This document shows positions 24,194 through 34,000 of a stretch of DNA of 64,000 nucleotides, piece after piece (positions within the stretch are counted from its first letter, which is position 1; each line of letters begins with the position of its first letter). A program made the translations under genes and the position numbers. The stretch spans positions 171,771 through 235,770 of the forward strand of contig PLZD01000032.1 of NCBI GenBank assembly GCA_003151975.1, in the 5' to 3' direction. Source of the stretch: Elusimicrobiota bacterium (GTDB lineage Bacteria > Elusimicrobiota > Elusimicrobia > UBA1565 > UBA9628). A model generated the notes under the pieces. It searched no databases. It was not told the DNA's origin and worked only from the letters and a program-made list of their open reading frames with translations.

Positions 24194-27040
24194 CTAGGTA
24201 GACTTTTTCTTAGACGCGGCGGCCGCCTTCGCGAGCTTGGCCTTCTTCGCGGCCGCGGCTTTCTTCTTCGCGGCCGCCTTGGCCTTGGCGGCCTTCGTCG
24301 CGGGCTTCTTGGGCGTGATCTCGCCGAGCAGCTGCGCTTCGGTCTTGGCGATGCGGTCGAGCGTGCGGATGATGATGCCGCGAGTCTTGTCCATGTCCTG
24401 GTTGGTCACCGTCGTCGGCTGCTTGACCACGTTGTACATGAACTCGACGCCGACCGCGTCGATATGGATCTTCTGCGCGCCCGAGAAGTAGGGCACCGGG
24501 AAGTCCTGGCCCTGCCAGTAGCGCCGGGCGTAGTAGGTGTAGAGCTGGACCTGGATGTCCTTGTCGAGCTTCTGGCGCGACTGCGCGGGACCGGTCTTGA
24601 AGTCGTAGATGACCGCCTTGCCGTGCGTCGGATCCTTTGGATCGGGCCGGATCGCGACGAAGTCGAACTGGCCGTGCAGGTGATAGCGGCCTTTCTGAGC
24701 TTCCGTGCGCTTCTGGTACTTCTTGAGCGTGAACTCGAAGGGAATCTCGGTGCCGACGATGATTTCGCCTCTATCCTTGGCAGCCAGGATCATCCGGTAC
24801 ATGCTCACGCCGCGCTGGGTCGACTCGCGCAGCATGCCCTCCGTCGTCTCGCCCTCGGGCATGCCGATGGCCTTGAATTCCTTGGTGCCGGCGTCCCAGC
24901 GGCGCGTGAGCTCGGCCCTGTACTCGGCCTCGGTCGGCCGGTTGCCGATGAGAATCTGAGACACGACCCAATCGTTGGCGGAGTGGACGACATGGCCGGA
25001 GAAGAAGTTGATGTTCTGCTCGGCCTTGTCTTCCTTAATGAGAATCTCCGTCATGTACTGCTGGCGGTCGCGGCGGAAAGACGAGATGCGCGAAGCCGAG
25101 CCCGAGCGGTCGCCGTCCTGGCTCTCGCGGTTGGCGCCCAGCATGAGTCCCATCGCGTTGTCGGCGAGAGTCGCTCCCTTGAGGCCGGATTCCTTGGCGA
25201 AGTCGAAGTGCGGGTTGGCGGCCTTGAGCGCCGGGTTCTCGCTCAGCACGAGGATGTCGTTGGGGTTCAAGTACTCGCCGAACTCGACGCCCATCGCCTT
25301 CTTGAGGCGGTCAAAAGAGGCCGCCAAGTCGGTGCGCTGCGCCGTCACGCGGAACCGGCCGTCGGGAAGCTGGTCGAGCGAGACCTGCGCTTCGATCGCC
25401 TGGCTCTTGAGCCATTTCTCAAAACGCGCGACCCACTGGCCGGACTGCGCTTGGGTAACGGTCTTGGCGAATTCGATCTGGAAACGAACGGCGGGATCCT
25501 TACGGGCTGATCCCTCGCGGCGCGTCAGGCCCGGGAACTCGTCGGCGGCCTCGCGGATGGCGGGCTGGGCAATTTCCTTGGCGTCCTTCGGGGCGATGCC
25601 GATCTCCTCGGACGCCTTCTGCGCGGCGTCGCGCAGGACCTCGGCGGCGTTCGGCGAGAAGCCGAGCACATCGACGGGAGTCACATTGCCGCCCTTGGGC
25701 AGCATTGAGACCACGGCGCCGTTGTCGGTCACGGCCATAAAGCGGTTGGGCATCAGCATGCTGAGCTGGTAGGAGGACATCTGGCGGATGAGCTTCTCGC
25801 GCACCGAGCCGGGAGCGGAGTACGGCTTGCGCGAGAACGCGATAAAGTACACGCCGGTGCGCTGGAGCTTGGCCATGTCGGTCAGGAACTCGCGCGGCAC
25901 GGGGCCGTCGAAGAGGTCCATGTCGACGAAGACGGCGCGCGGCTTGAGGAAAGAGAGCGGCGTGAGCGCGCCCTCGGCCTTGACCGCGAGCGGCTCGCGG
26001 GCCTTGACCGGCTCGGGCTCGGGCACGGCGTCCTTGCCGTGGGCTTCCTTGTATAGATCGATGTAGGACTTAAACTTGATGACGCGCACGAGCGTCTTGG
26101 CGTTGACGGGCTCGTCGTTGGCGTGCCAGACCTTGCGGTCTTCCTCGAGACGGTCGATGAACATCTGGCGCAGCTGCTTGATGGGCGCCTTGAGCTGATA
26201 ATCCGGAACGACGCCCTTCAAGTCGTCGCGGTCGAGCTGGCCGAGCGGCTTATTGAAGGCCGCGGTGATCGGCGTCGTCCGTCCAAAAACGTTCTCGCCG
26301 CGGATGACGACGTCGATCTCGACGCCCTTGGCGAAGACGCCCCAATAATCCTTGCTGCCGTCGCCGCGCAGGCGCTTCATGTTGCCGTAGATGGCCTTGG
26401 AAGGATCCACCGCCAGCAGCGCCGTCTTGGCCGCGAGATTGGAGAAGCTTAAAGTCGGCCGGCGCGGAGTCTCGCCATTGTTGTCGTCGCCGCCGTTGTT
26501 GCCGCCGTTTCCGCCCTTGCCGCCTTTGTCGCCGCCGTTTCCATTGCCGCCGCTCGGAGGCAGCGGCTTGTAAGTCGGAGGCTCGAAGGAAGGCTCCAGG
26601 ACGCGGCCGCCGTCGCCGGATTCTATGGAAGATTGCGCATGCAGGCCGTCGAAGGACTTTACGCCCGCGTCGTAGCCGGCCGACTCGCCCTTGGACGAGG
26701 CTTCAGTAAAGGAGCCGGCGGTGGAATCGAGCGTGGAGAGCGTGCCGGCCTGAGCCCCGGGCTGGGCTTCGGCTTTCAGATCGGTCGCCGTGGGAATCTC
26801 GAGCGCGGCGCCGGTGCGTCCGGAAAGGACTTCGGCGGAAGGTAGGATGGAGAGGTCGAGACGAGGCAGCGTCAGGTTGAGCGCGCCGCCGGGCAGCGTG
26901 GGCAGGGCTTCCGTCTTGACGACGGGGCCGCTTTCGAGAGGCATGACCCGCGAGAGGGCCAGGTCCAACGCCGCGGCCGGCAGAGAGCCGGTGACGGCCA
27001 GCGCGAGGACGGCTGCGGCGAGAGTCGATTGCCTCTTCAT
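24194..27040 (-). CDS. Exported HAD-like plus PD-(D/E)XK nuclease-fold protein with Lys/Ala-rich tail
   Basis: 948 residues from the ATG at 27040. A signal peptide (AAAVLALAVTGSLPAAALD) and an IP/A-rich linker (to about 210, with VKSFDGLHA) precede a HAD-like domain with motif I FVDMDLFDG (about 368). The C-terminal third carries a RecB-type PD-(D/E)XK signature: LHGQFDFVAI (metal Asp), VIYDFKTGPAQ (D-x-K, about 811) and QVQLYTYYARRY (the Q-x3-Y motif). The nuclease residues look complete. The tail (about 910-948) is almost only Lys and Ala, histone-H1-like, and should bind nucleic acid or polyanions. The family normally cuts DNA in the cytoplasm, so an export signal is unusual. It starts 7 bp after its paralogue. 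Confidence 0.75.
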   Translation of the reverse strand: MKRQSTLAAAVLALAVTGSLPAAALDLALSRVMPLESGPVVKTEALPTLPGGALNLTLPRLDLSILPSAEVLSGRTGAALEIPTATDLKAEAQPGAQAGTLSTLDSTAGSFTEASSKGESAGYDAGVKSFDGLHAQSSIESGDGGRVLEPSFEPPTYKPLPPSGGNGNGGDKGGKGGNGGNNGGDDNNGETPRRPTLSFSNLAAKTALLAVDPSKAIYGNMKRLRGDGSKDYWGVFAKGVEIDVVIRGENVFGRTTPITAAFNKPLGQLDRDDLKGVVPDYQLKAPIKQLRQMFIDRLEEDRKVWHANDEPVNAKTLVRVIKFKSYIDLYKEAHGKDAVPEPEPVKAREPLAVKAEGALTPLSFLKPRAVFVDMDLFDGPVPREFLTDMAKLQRTGVYFIAFSRKPYSAPGSVREKLIRQMSSYQLSMLMPNRFMAVTDNGAVVSMLPKGGNVTPVDVLGFSPNAAEVLRDAAQKASEEIGIAPKDAKEIAQPAIREAADEFPGLTRREGSARKDPAVRFQIEFAKTVTQAQSGQWVARFEKWLKSQAIEAQVSLDQLPDGRFRVTAQRTDLAASFDRLKKAMGVEFGEYLNPNDILVLSENPALKAANPHFDFAKESGLKGATLADNAMGLMLGANRESQDGDRSGSASRISSFRRDRQQYMTEILIKEDKAEQNINFFSGHVVHSANDWVVSQILIGNRPTEAEYRAELTRRWDAGTKEFKAIGMPEGETTEGMLRESTQRGVSMYRMILAAKDRGEIIVGTEIPFEFTLKKYQKRTEAQKGRYHLHGQFDFVAIRPDPKDPTHGKAVIYDFKTGPAQSRQKLDKDIQVQLYTYYARRYWQGQDFPVPYFSGAQKIHIDAVGVEFMYNVVKQPTTVTNQDMDKTRGIIIRTLDRIAKTEAQLLGEITPKKPATKAAKAKAAAKKKAAAAKKAKLAKAAAASKKKST

Positions 27041-27047
27041 GGGAACC

Positions 27048-29375
27048 TCAGTTGCCCGACTTCTTTTTCTTATCCTTCGTGGGCGTCTTCTTCGGCGCAG
27101 CCTTCTTCTTCGCGGCGCCGGCGGAGGCCTTGTTGTTCTTGGCTTCCTGCTCTTCCCAATGATCGAGGAACTCCTTGTCGGACTGCATCTTCTCAATGGT
27201 CGCGGTGACCTCGGCCGAGTGCGACTCGATCTGCTCGGTGGTCTGCGTGCGGCTCAGGTCCCGGGTGTTGTAGTGGAAGACGACCTTGACGCGCGGATCG
27301 GCCTCGTCGTTGACGTACCACTTGCCGTCGGCGCGCTTCTCGCCGTAGCCTTGCAGCATCGCGTGGGCGACGAGGTTGACCTCGATGTTGTCGTCGAACT
27401 CGGTCTCGTAGGGCTCCTTGCCCGTGCGGTAGACGTGCGCGACGAGGATGTTGCCCTTGTCGTCTTGGTCGAGCTCGGTGCGGGCCGGCCGGACGTACAC
27501 GACGTAGCGGCGGCCGGTGTAGGGCGACTGGTACTCGATGTTGATCGAGTTCTTGGAATCCCGGGCGAGGTTGATCATCTTGCCGACCACGTTCTCGCTG
27601 ACGTTGTGCGGGAAGTCCTTAAAGTTGCGGTGGTAGTAGTTGCGCAGCCAGACCTTGCTGGTCTCGAGATAGCCCTTCTGCAGCGCCTTCCAGCGCGGCG
27701 ACATGCGCGCGGCGTCCATCTCGGGCGTTATGCGGACCCCCATGTTCCTGGGTTGATACCACATGCGCGTCAGCACGTCGAGCGAGGCTTCGAGCGTCGC
27801 TTCGTGATACTGGCCCTTGCGGATCATGTGATAGATGCGGCCCATGATATCGTACATCAGGATGCCGCGGTAGAAGCCGAGATCGCGATAGTAGCGGGAG
27901 TGCGAGGCCGGCATGTGATAGCCGCCGCCGCTGCCGCCGCCGCCTTCCTTCTTGAAATCGCCGAATTTGGCGCGCGCGTCGAGCCACTCGGTGTAGCTGC
28001 GGAGCTGGTTGCGCTGCACGACGACTTTCTCGAAGGCGTTCTTGCCGAGCACGGCGCCCAGGGCCGCTTCGACGTCCTCGGCGCCCTTGGTGCCGTGAAT
28101 GTAGAAGCCCTTGCCCGAGACCGATTCCTCGGAGCCGAGGGTCTTAAGGAAGTTGGCGGCCTTCGTCGAGTCCGCCAGGACGAGCACGTGCTCGGCCTTG
28201 AGATCGTCGCGCAGCTCGGGGAACTGGGAGAAGATGCCCTTGAAGATGCGGCCCGTGTTGAGCTTGAGCGCGGTCGACTGCGTGAAGAAGTAGCGGCGGC
28301 CGTTGGCCTCCTCGACGACTTCGATCTTGTACTTCAATCCCTTGGCCTTAAGCGCCGCATTGTAGACGCGCGCGAAGCCGGACGAATCAAAGTCTTTGTC
28401 TTTCGGCAAATCCGCACCGTAGATCAGCGGGTTCTCGGACGAGGGCATGCCGAACTCCTTGGGCATTCCCGTAAAGCCGATCTTCGCCTCGACGCCCCCA
28501 GTAATCTTGCGAAAAGTCTCGATCGTGTTCTCGGAGAAGCCGGGCTGATCCTCGATGAGCGGCTTGGGATTCTCGGCCTTGGAGCTGTGCGCGGCGACGC
28601 GCGCGCCGTTGTAGCTGACGACGACGACCGGGTTGCCCGTGCGAATCTTGAGCTTCGAGATCAGCACCGAGTCCGCCGAGTTCTCGCCCTTGTCGGCGCG
28701 CGGCGTGACGAAGACCACGTGGACGCCGTTGTCGAGCAAGGTCTCGATGTGCGAGACCATCTTATCGGAGGCCGGTCCCTTGAAAGTGTCGAGGATCATG
28801 ACGACGCGGGGCTGGAGTCGGTTGAGCTTGCCGCCGTCATCGTTGTTATTGCCGCCGCCGTTGTTGGCGCCGCCGCCGTTGCCGCCGCCCGTGCCGCCGG
28901 GGGTCTGGGCGCCGCCGCCGGCGTCGCCGGCCGAGGCCTTGAGGCCGTCGAAGGTCTCGTTCGAGGAAGCTTCGACGTTGGCGCCGGGCTTGGCCGAAGC
29001 GTCATCGAGATTCTTAACCGTATCGAGCGCGGTCGGGGCTGGAGCCGCGAGGCCCGCGCCGTCGTTCTTGAGAAGACCCTGAATCTCGGGAGCCTGCATC
29101 AGGCCCGTAGGAAGCGCGCCGGGCGTATCTAAGGAGAGGACCTTGATGTCGCCGATCTGAGGAACCCCTAAAATCGAAACCCCGCCGATGGCGGCGGGGT
29201 CTGCGATTTTCAGGTTCTGCGGGCCGACCGGGACAATCTCCCGGAGCCCGGAGCCGGGGAGGGAATAATTCCCCCCGCCGACCTCGATGCCGCCCGCACG
29301 CATGGGCAGGCACGCGAGGCATACGACGCACATCGAAAAAACGGTCCGCCACAGGTCGGAGATCTTGCGCTTCAT
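27048..29375 (-). CDS. Exported HAD-like paralogue of the nuclease-fold protein, Lys-rich tail
   Basis: 775 residues. The ATG at 29375 (MKRKISDLWRTVFSMCVVCL) has AGGA just upstream; earlier ATGs at 29378 and 29399 are possible. Order: signal region, linker (VPQIGDIKVLSLDTPGALP, then NETFDGLKASAGD), Gly/Asn-rich spacer, then a HAD-like domain with VMILDTFKG (about 190) and VVFVTPRADKG. The second motif-I Asp is replaced, so phosphatase activity is doubtful. The C-terminal region parallels the nuclease domain of the next gene but lacks a clear D-x-K (VVFHYNTRDL, about 705), so it may be a non-catalytic partner. It ends in a Lys-rich tail. First gene of a two-gene operon. Confidence 0.65.
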   Translation of the reverse strand: MKRKISDLWRTVFSMCVVCLACLPMRAGGIEVGGGNYSLPGSGLREIVPVGPQNLKIADPAAIGGVSILGVPQIGDIKVLSLDTPGALPTGLMQAPEIQGLLKNDGAGLAAPAPTALDTVKNLDDASAKPGANVEASSNETFDGLKASAGDAGGGAQTPGGTGGGNGGGANNGGGNNNDDGGKLNRLQPRVVMILDTFKGPASDKMVSHIETLLDNGVHVVFVTPRADKGENSADSVLISKLKIRTGNPVVVVSYNGARVAAHSSKAENPKPLIEDQPGFSENTIETFRKITGGVEAKIGFTGMPKEFGMPSSENPLIYGADLPKDKDFDSSGFARVYNAALKAKGLKYKIEVVEEANGRRYFFTQSTALKLNTGRIFKGIFSQFPELRDDLKAEHVLVLADSTKAANFLKTLGSEESVSGKGFYIHGTKGAEDVEAALGAVLGKNAFEKVVVQRNQLRSYTEWLDARAKFGDFKKEGGGGSGGGYHMPASHSRYYRDLGFYRGILMYDIMGRIYHMIRKGQYHEATLEASLDVLTRMWYQPRNMGVRITPEMDAARMSPRWKALQKGYLETSKVWLRNYYHRNFKDFPHNVSENVVGKMINLARDSKNSINIEYQSPYTGRRYVVYVRPARTELDQDDKGNILVAHVYRTGKEPYETEFDDNIEVNLVAHAMLQGYGEKRADGKWYVNDEADPRVKVVFHYNTRDLSRTQTTEQIESHSAEVTATIEKMQSDKEFLDHWEEQEAKNNKASAGAAKKKAAPKKTPTKDKKKKSGN

Positions 29376-29415
29376 CATTTCCTCTCTTGCTCGGGTCATG
29401 CTGTGATCGTGCTCC

Positions 29416-29497
29416 ATTATAGCGGTGCTCCGGAGCTTTCCATCAGGGTCGAAGGGCTCAGGAGTCCATTGTTAATGGGCCTACGGAGTGTTGGGCC
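29416..29497 (-). promoter_or_regulatory. Three-site GGNCC promoter element of the HAD/nuclease pair
   Basis: Distal GATGGCCCA (about 29493), middle TAGGCCCATT (about 29477) and proximal GAGCCCTTCGA (about 29454), then 32 bp to -10 TATAAT (29421-29416). The predicted leader is about 34 nt and contains the Shine-Dalgarno for the ATG at 29375, unlike the leaderless copies. Confidence 0.65.
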
Positions 29498-29549
29498 ATC
29501 GGGGTAAATCGTCCGTCGAGATTCAGTGAGTGTCATCTTTTATCATCTA

Positions 29550-30935
29550 CTATGCATTTCCGACGGGGCTCGCGTGAGCCAGCGGGTGCGCCTCGAGCCA
29601 TGAGATGAGCGCAAGCGCTACGAGGTACGTGTTCTTGTAAAGCGCGAAGTCGAAAGCGCCGATGTTGTCGGCGGCGGAATGGATGATCGAGAAAACCAGG
29701 TCCTCGGGACCGCTAAAAATGGTCATGCCGGGAATCGGGGGCCGCTGCCAGCGAAAGCTCGACGAGTCGGCGTCGCCGCCGTTGAGATGCGCGCGATTCA
29801 AGACGAGTTGCTCGCTGGGGCCGCGGCTCTTGTTGGCTTGCGCCACCGCCGCGTCGGCAGCCGCGAGCAAGACCTCGTCGGAATGATTCTCCCCCTGTCC
29901 CGGATCGTTGTCCCAGGAATTCGTGTCGCCGCCCTTGATCGCGATCGTGTCGTAGTTGATGTTGCCTTCGATCAGAGCGCGCTGGTCGGGCGTCAAAGAC
30001 CGCAGGAAGCGCTTCGAGCCAACCAAGCCTTCTTCCTCGCGCGCGAACGTCGCGAAGACGTAGGTCGCCTCGGTCTTCACGTCCTTGATGGACTGGTAGA
30101 GATGTGAGACCATGGTCGTGCCGGTCCAATTGTCGATCACGCCGTCGCCGACTTCCACCTTGTCGTTATGCGAGGTGATCACGATGATCCGCTCTTTTTG
30201 GCCGGGCTTGGGAGTCCCCTTCTTGACCACGAAAATATTATGCGAGACGCTTCCATCCTGGCCGGGAACTTCCTGGACCTGGACTTCGCCGTCGCGGTTG
30301 AAATCGGGCTGCTTAGCGGCGGACGCGGCGGGATCGTACTTGGCGCCGCCTTTCTGGAACATCCGGATGGCGATCTGCTCGCGCTCGGGATTGGTCTTGG
30401 GCGAGGCCTTCACGTTGTTTTCCATCTCCAAGTCGGTCGGCGCGCCTTGCGTCCCGCTGGTCTTTTTCTTTGAGACGACGACGCCGGGCTCGTCGCCCGG
30501 GGCCAGGACTCCGAAATATTCCGAGATCGCGTCGCCGACGTGCGAGGCGATGCCCGCGTCGAAAGTGGCGTCGAGCGTGGCGGCTTGGTTCGCTCCGGGA
30601 GCTTCGAGCTTCGCGCTCGTCGACTCGAGAGAGGCCAGCGGCGCGGGCGTTTGCTGGACCGCAGGCGCGATGAGTTGAGCGGCGGGAGAGATCGCGGCGA
30701 AATTTTCGACTGGCAGAGTCGGAAGCTGCGGGATGGACGCGTCGAGCGTCGTGATCGGTGAGAGTCCCGTCGGAAGTTGCGGGAGAACCGGCAGATTCTG
30801 CGTCGGTACGACGGGCGCTACAACCGCGGGACGCGTCTTGATGCCGTCGTAAAGCGAGACGGCCCCGGCGTTGAGCGGCGAGAGAGCTAGGACGGCGGCG
30901 ATGAAGCTGGCCGACGCTCGGCGAAGCGTTTCCAT
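29550..30935 (-). CDS. Exported M28-family metallopeptidase
   Basis: 461 residues: signal peptide (SFIAAVLALSPLNAGA), a linker with QLPTGLSPITTLDASIPQLP and then TLDATFDAGIASHV, and a peptidase M28 domain from about 200. The co-catalytic zinc set is visible: SHNDKV (about 252), DNWTGTT (bridging Asp), REEEG (catalytic and ligand Glu), NYDTIA and IHSAADN (last His). M28 enzymes are aminopeptidases or carboxypeptidases that act outside the cytoplasm, so here the export signal agrees with the domain. The start is 6 nt after TAGACT. It lies between the MFS-ATP-grasp gene and the HAD/nuclease pair, each with its own promoter. Confidence 0.9.
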   Translation of the reverse strand: METLRRASASFIAAVLALSPLNAGAVSLYDGIKTRPAVVAPVVPTQNLPVLPQLPTGLSPITTLDASIPQLPTLPVENFAAISPAAQLIAPAVQQTPAPLASLESTSAKLEAPGANQAATLDATFDAGIASHVGDAISEYFGVLAPGDEPGVVVSKKKTSGTQGAPTDLEMENNVKASPKTNPEREQIAIRMFQKGGAKYDPAASAAKQPDFNRDGEVQVQEVPGQDGSVSHNIFVVKKGTPKPGQKERIIVITSHNDKVEVGDGVIDNWTGTTMVSHLYQSIKDVKTEATYVFATFAREEEGLVGSKRFLRSLTPDQRALIEGNINYDTIAIKGGDTNSWDNDPGQGENHSDEVLLAAADAAVAQANKSRGPSEQLVLNRAHLNGGDADSSSFRWQRPPIPGMTIFSGPEDLVFSIIHSAADNIGAFDFALYKNTYLVALALISWLEAHPLAHASPVGNA

Positions 30936-30941
30936 GGCCTC

Positions 30942-31022
30942 AGTCTATCACTACCCGCGGAATGCCTATAGAATCGAAGGGCCCAACAACGGCGGGGTAA
31001 TGGACCTAGGCTTTCTTGGGCC
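30942..31022 (-). promoter_or_regulatory. Three-site GGNCC promoter element of the M28 peptidase gene (best copy)
   Basis: Distal TAAGGCCCA (about 31018), 8 bp, middle TAGGTCCATT (about 31002), and proximal GGGCCCTTCGA (about 30979), then 31 bp to -10 TAGACT (30947-30942) and 6 nt to the ATG. The hexamer at the -35 position is TATAGG, far from consensus. The distal site overlaps the stop codon region of the upstream gene. Confidence 0.7.
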
Positions 31023-34000
31023 TTAGGGCTTGCGGCCGGTGAGGCGCGCGCGGAACGCTTCGAGCGTCTTGACGAAGGAGGCCCAGCGCGTCTGCGGCTT
31101 GGCGCCGCCTTCTTCGCCGAGAGGCTGGATCTCGAGCGCGAGGTTCTTGTGCGGGTCGGCGCCGAGTTTCTCCAGCGCTTCCTGCGACGAGATGCCGTCC
31201 GCGTGGAGGAACGCGACGCGGTCGTTGTCCTTGAAATCGACGACGTAGCCGGGCTTCTTCTCAAAGATCGCCTGCAGTCCCGCGGCCTGCGCCTCGGGCG
31301 AGAGGCCGATGTAGGAGACTTTCCCCTCGCGGTCGGAGAAGACGAACACGCCGGCCAGGTGCTTCAAAGGCTCGGGGCTCTGATAAGCGACCGCCGGCAC
31401 GCCGAGCGCCAGCGCGTAGAGCATCTCGGCCTCATCGACGCCGGTCACCGCGGTGTTCCAGTGCACGACGTAAGAGCCGCCAGGGCGCAGATTGACCTCG
31501 AGCAGGCGGGGTCCGCGGGTTCCGGTCTTGCCTTCGATGTGCAGGGCGCCGTCCTTGACGCCCAGCGCGCGCGCGGCTTTCGCCGCGAACTCCATCGCGT
31601 CCTTCTGCTGTTCCTTAGTGAGCTGCACGCTCGGCAGGAAGGCGCCGGTGCTCTTCATGTTGAGCTGGCGCTTCTCGCCGGGCTTCAAGGTCTTCTTGTC
31701 GTCGCGGACCGGCGTGTTGTCGGTGATCGAGCCGTAGATGATTTTCCCATTCTGCAGACCGATGTTGGCGTCCCATTCGTGGCCCGTCAAATACTCTTCG
31801 AGAACGAACTCGCGGCCTTGCTCGAAGATGGTGTCCTTCGAAGCGGCGAGATCCGCATTGTTCTGGTCGTACACGCGCAGGGCTTCTTCGCGCTCGACGA
31901 CACCGGTGAACTGGGCTTCGGCGCCCTTGGTGGGCTTCAAGACGGCTGGGAACGGGAACTCGGGATCGTTGACGGCGGCTTCCATGTCGGCGCGGCTCTT
32001 GATCAGGCGGTGGGCGACCTTGTCGACGCCGGCCTTCTCCATCGCGTCGCGCGCGGCGGCCTTGTCGCGCGCGCTCTCGGCGGTCGCCACCGAGTGGTAC
32101 GGCAGGCCCATCGCCTCGGCGATCTGGGCCGTGAGGACGATGTCGTCCTCCCAGTAAGTCGTGATGCCGTCGAGCTTGCCGTTCTTCTTGATCGAGCGCT
32201 GCAGTTTCTTGCGCGCCGCGCCCAACGCCTCTTCAGGCTTGGTCGTGTCGACCGCGATGAACTCCGAGACGAGATCCTTCGCCCAGTTGTCCTGCGAAGG
32301 GCGGTGGAAGATCGCGGTGCGGACCCAGTCCTTGAACTTGCCGAAGCCCGTCAGGCCCTTGTCGACGAGCACGACCTTGACGCCGAGCTGCTTTGCGCGC
32401 TCGAGGAAAAACTTTTTGTTGGCGTAGCCGGCGCCGACCAAAACCATGCGGCGGCCGTTCATCGCGTCGCGGCGCGCGCGGGAGAGCGCGGTCGCCATCC
32501 AAGCGCGAGAATGTTCCCCAGCTCTCTCTGGGTAAAACGCGTCGAGCTGCCACTGGCCGCCCGAGTCGTGATCGTTGACCTCGATGATGTAAGGAACCGG
32601 CTTGCCGTTGTGGAACTCGACCATCACGTCGAGCCCGATATAATCGGTCTGCGTCTGGAGGCCCTCGCCGTCGGCGCGATTGCGTGATTCCTCGCTCTTG
32701 GCGATGGCGTCGATCGCGTTGGCCCCGATGCGCTCGAGCTCGGCCGCGAAAGCCTTGGCCTCGGCGTCGGTCTTGAGCATGCCGTGCTGAAGGCGCAGTT
32801 CGCGGATGACTTCCTCGGTCGGCATGATCGCGGCGGAATCGCGCGGGTCCTTGGCCTCGCCGTTGGTCGGCTTGCCCCAAGTGCCGGCGCGGGCGAACAT
32901 CCCCTTGCCCACACCCTTGCCCCACGGCGCGCGGGCGGCGAGCACGCGGAAGTTCCAGTCCTTGCGCTCCCACGGCTGCGACGTCGCGAGCTCGGCCGGC
33001 GACAGGGCGTCGATCGTGACCTGTTTGCCTTCGAGGTAGCTAAAGGAGCCGTTGCCGGAATAATCCTTGGTCCGGAAATAAAGGGCCGGAGGCGTGATGC
33101 GCTGCTCGACGAGCACGACTCCGTCGTTGCTCATCAAGGAATCGTTCTGCAGCGCGATCGCGTGGTCGACCATCGTGTCGATCTGTTCGCGGCGGAAGAT
33201 GCCGACGCCGATGCCGGAGTGGAAATTGGGGCCGGAAGGCTTCACCACGACCTCGTCGCCTTTGTAGGTCTCGAGGAACTTCGAGAGGACTGCCTTGACC
33301 TCGGCGCGCGAGGCGGGCATCGGCGTGACCTGCATCGCGGGCGTCGAGGCCTGGCCGTTGAGCGGGTGCGCGGCCATCAGGAAGGCCAAGGTCGCGGGCA
33401 CCGCGACGCCTTGAGCGGCGAGCATGAGGCGCGTCAGGAGCTTGTCGTTGGTGATTTTTTCCAGCGCGACGGAGTTGGACATCGGCGTCTCGAGGTTGGT
33501 CTCGAGCGGCACGCCGTCGTCGCGGCCGTTGGCGCCCATCGTGTAGAAATTGGCGAAGTAGTGGACGGGGCGCGGGTCCTTGTATTCCACGATCACGGGC
33601 TTGCCGGCCTTGAAGGTCAGGCCCTTGGTCATGTAAAGCCGCGTCTTGCCGTCGTGGTCGGTCTCCTGGGTCAGCCAAGAGCGGTCGATGACGAGGTGCA
33701 CGTCGCCCTCGGACTGGCGCGCGCCCTCCTGAGCGATGGCGAGCTTGTAAACCGAGGCGGGCGCCAGGATCGCGACGGTGGGCCGGCGCGGATCTGTTTT
33801 GCCCGCCACGGTCTCCGTCGTATAAGCGGGCAAACCCATTTTCTTGAGATTCGTCTCGAGCTTCGCGTAAGCCTTTTCCATCTCGCCATCGGGCGAGGGC
33901 AAGGTCTGGCGCGTCGGGTGGCCGATCTGCTTTTTGATGAAGGGCAGAGAGCCGAGGTAGAGGGCCGCAAATCCCATGAGAGCGATGGTCACGACCTTCA

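Noticed and set aside
24194..24310. Separate histone-like gene in the Lys/Ala-rich segment
   Set aside because: It is in frame with and continuous to the nuclease-fold protein, and there is no start signal of its own.
26790..29132. 780-codon plus-strand frame across the HAD/nuclease pair
   Set aside because: It runs across the junction of two well-supported minus-strand genes and has shadow-type Arg/Val/Leu/Glu composition.
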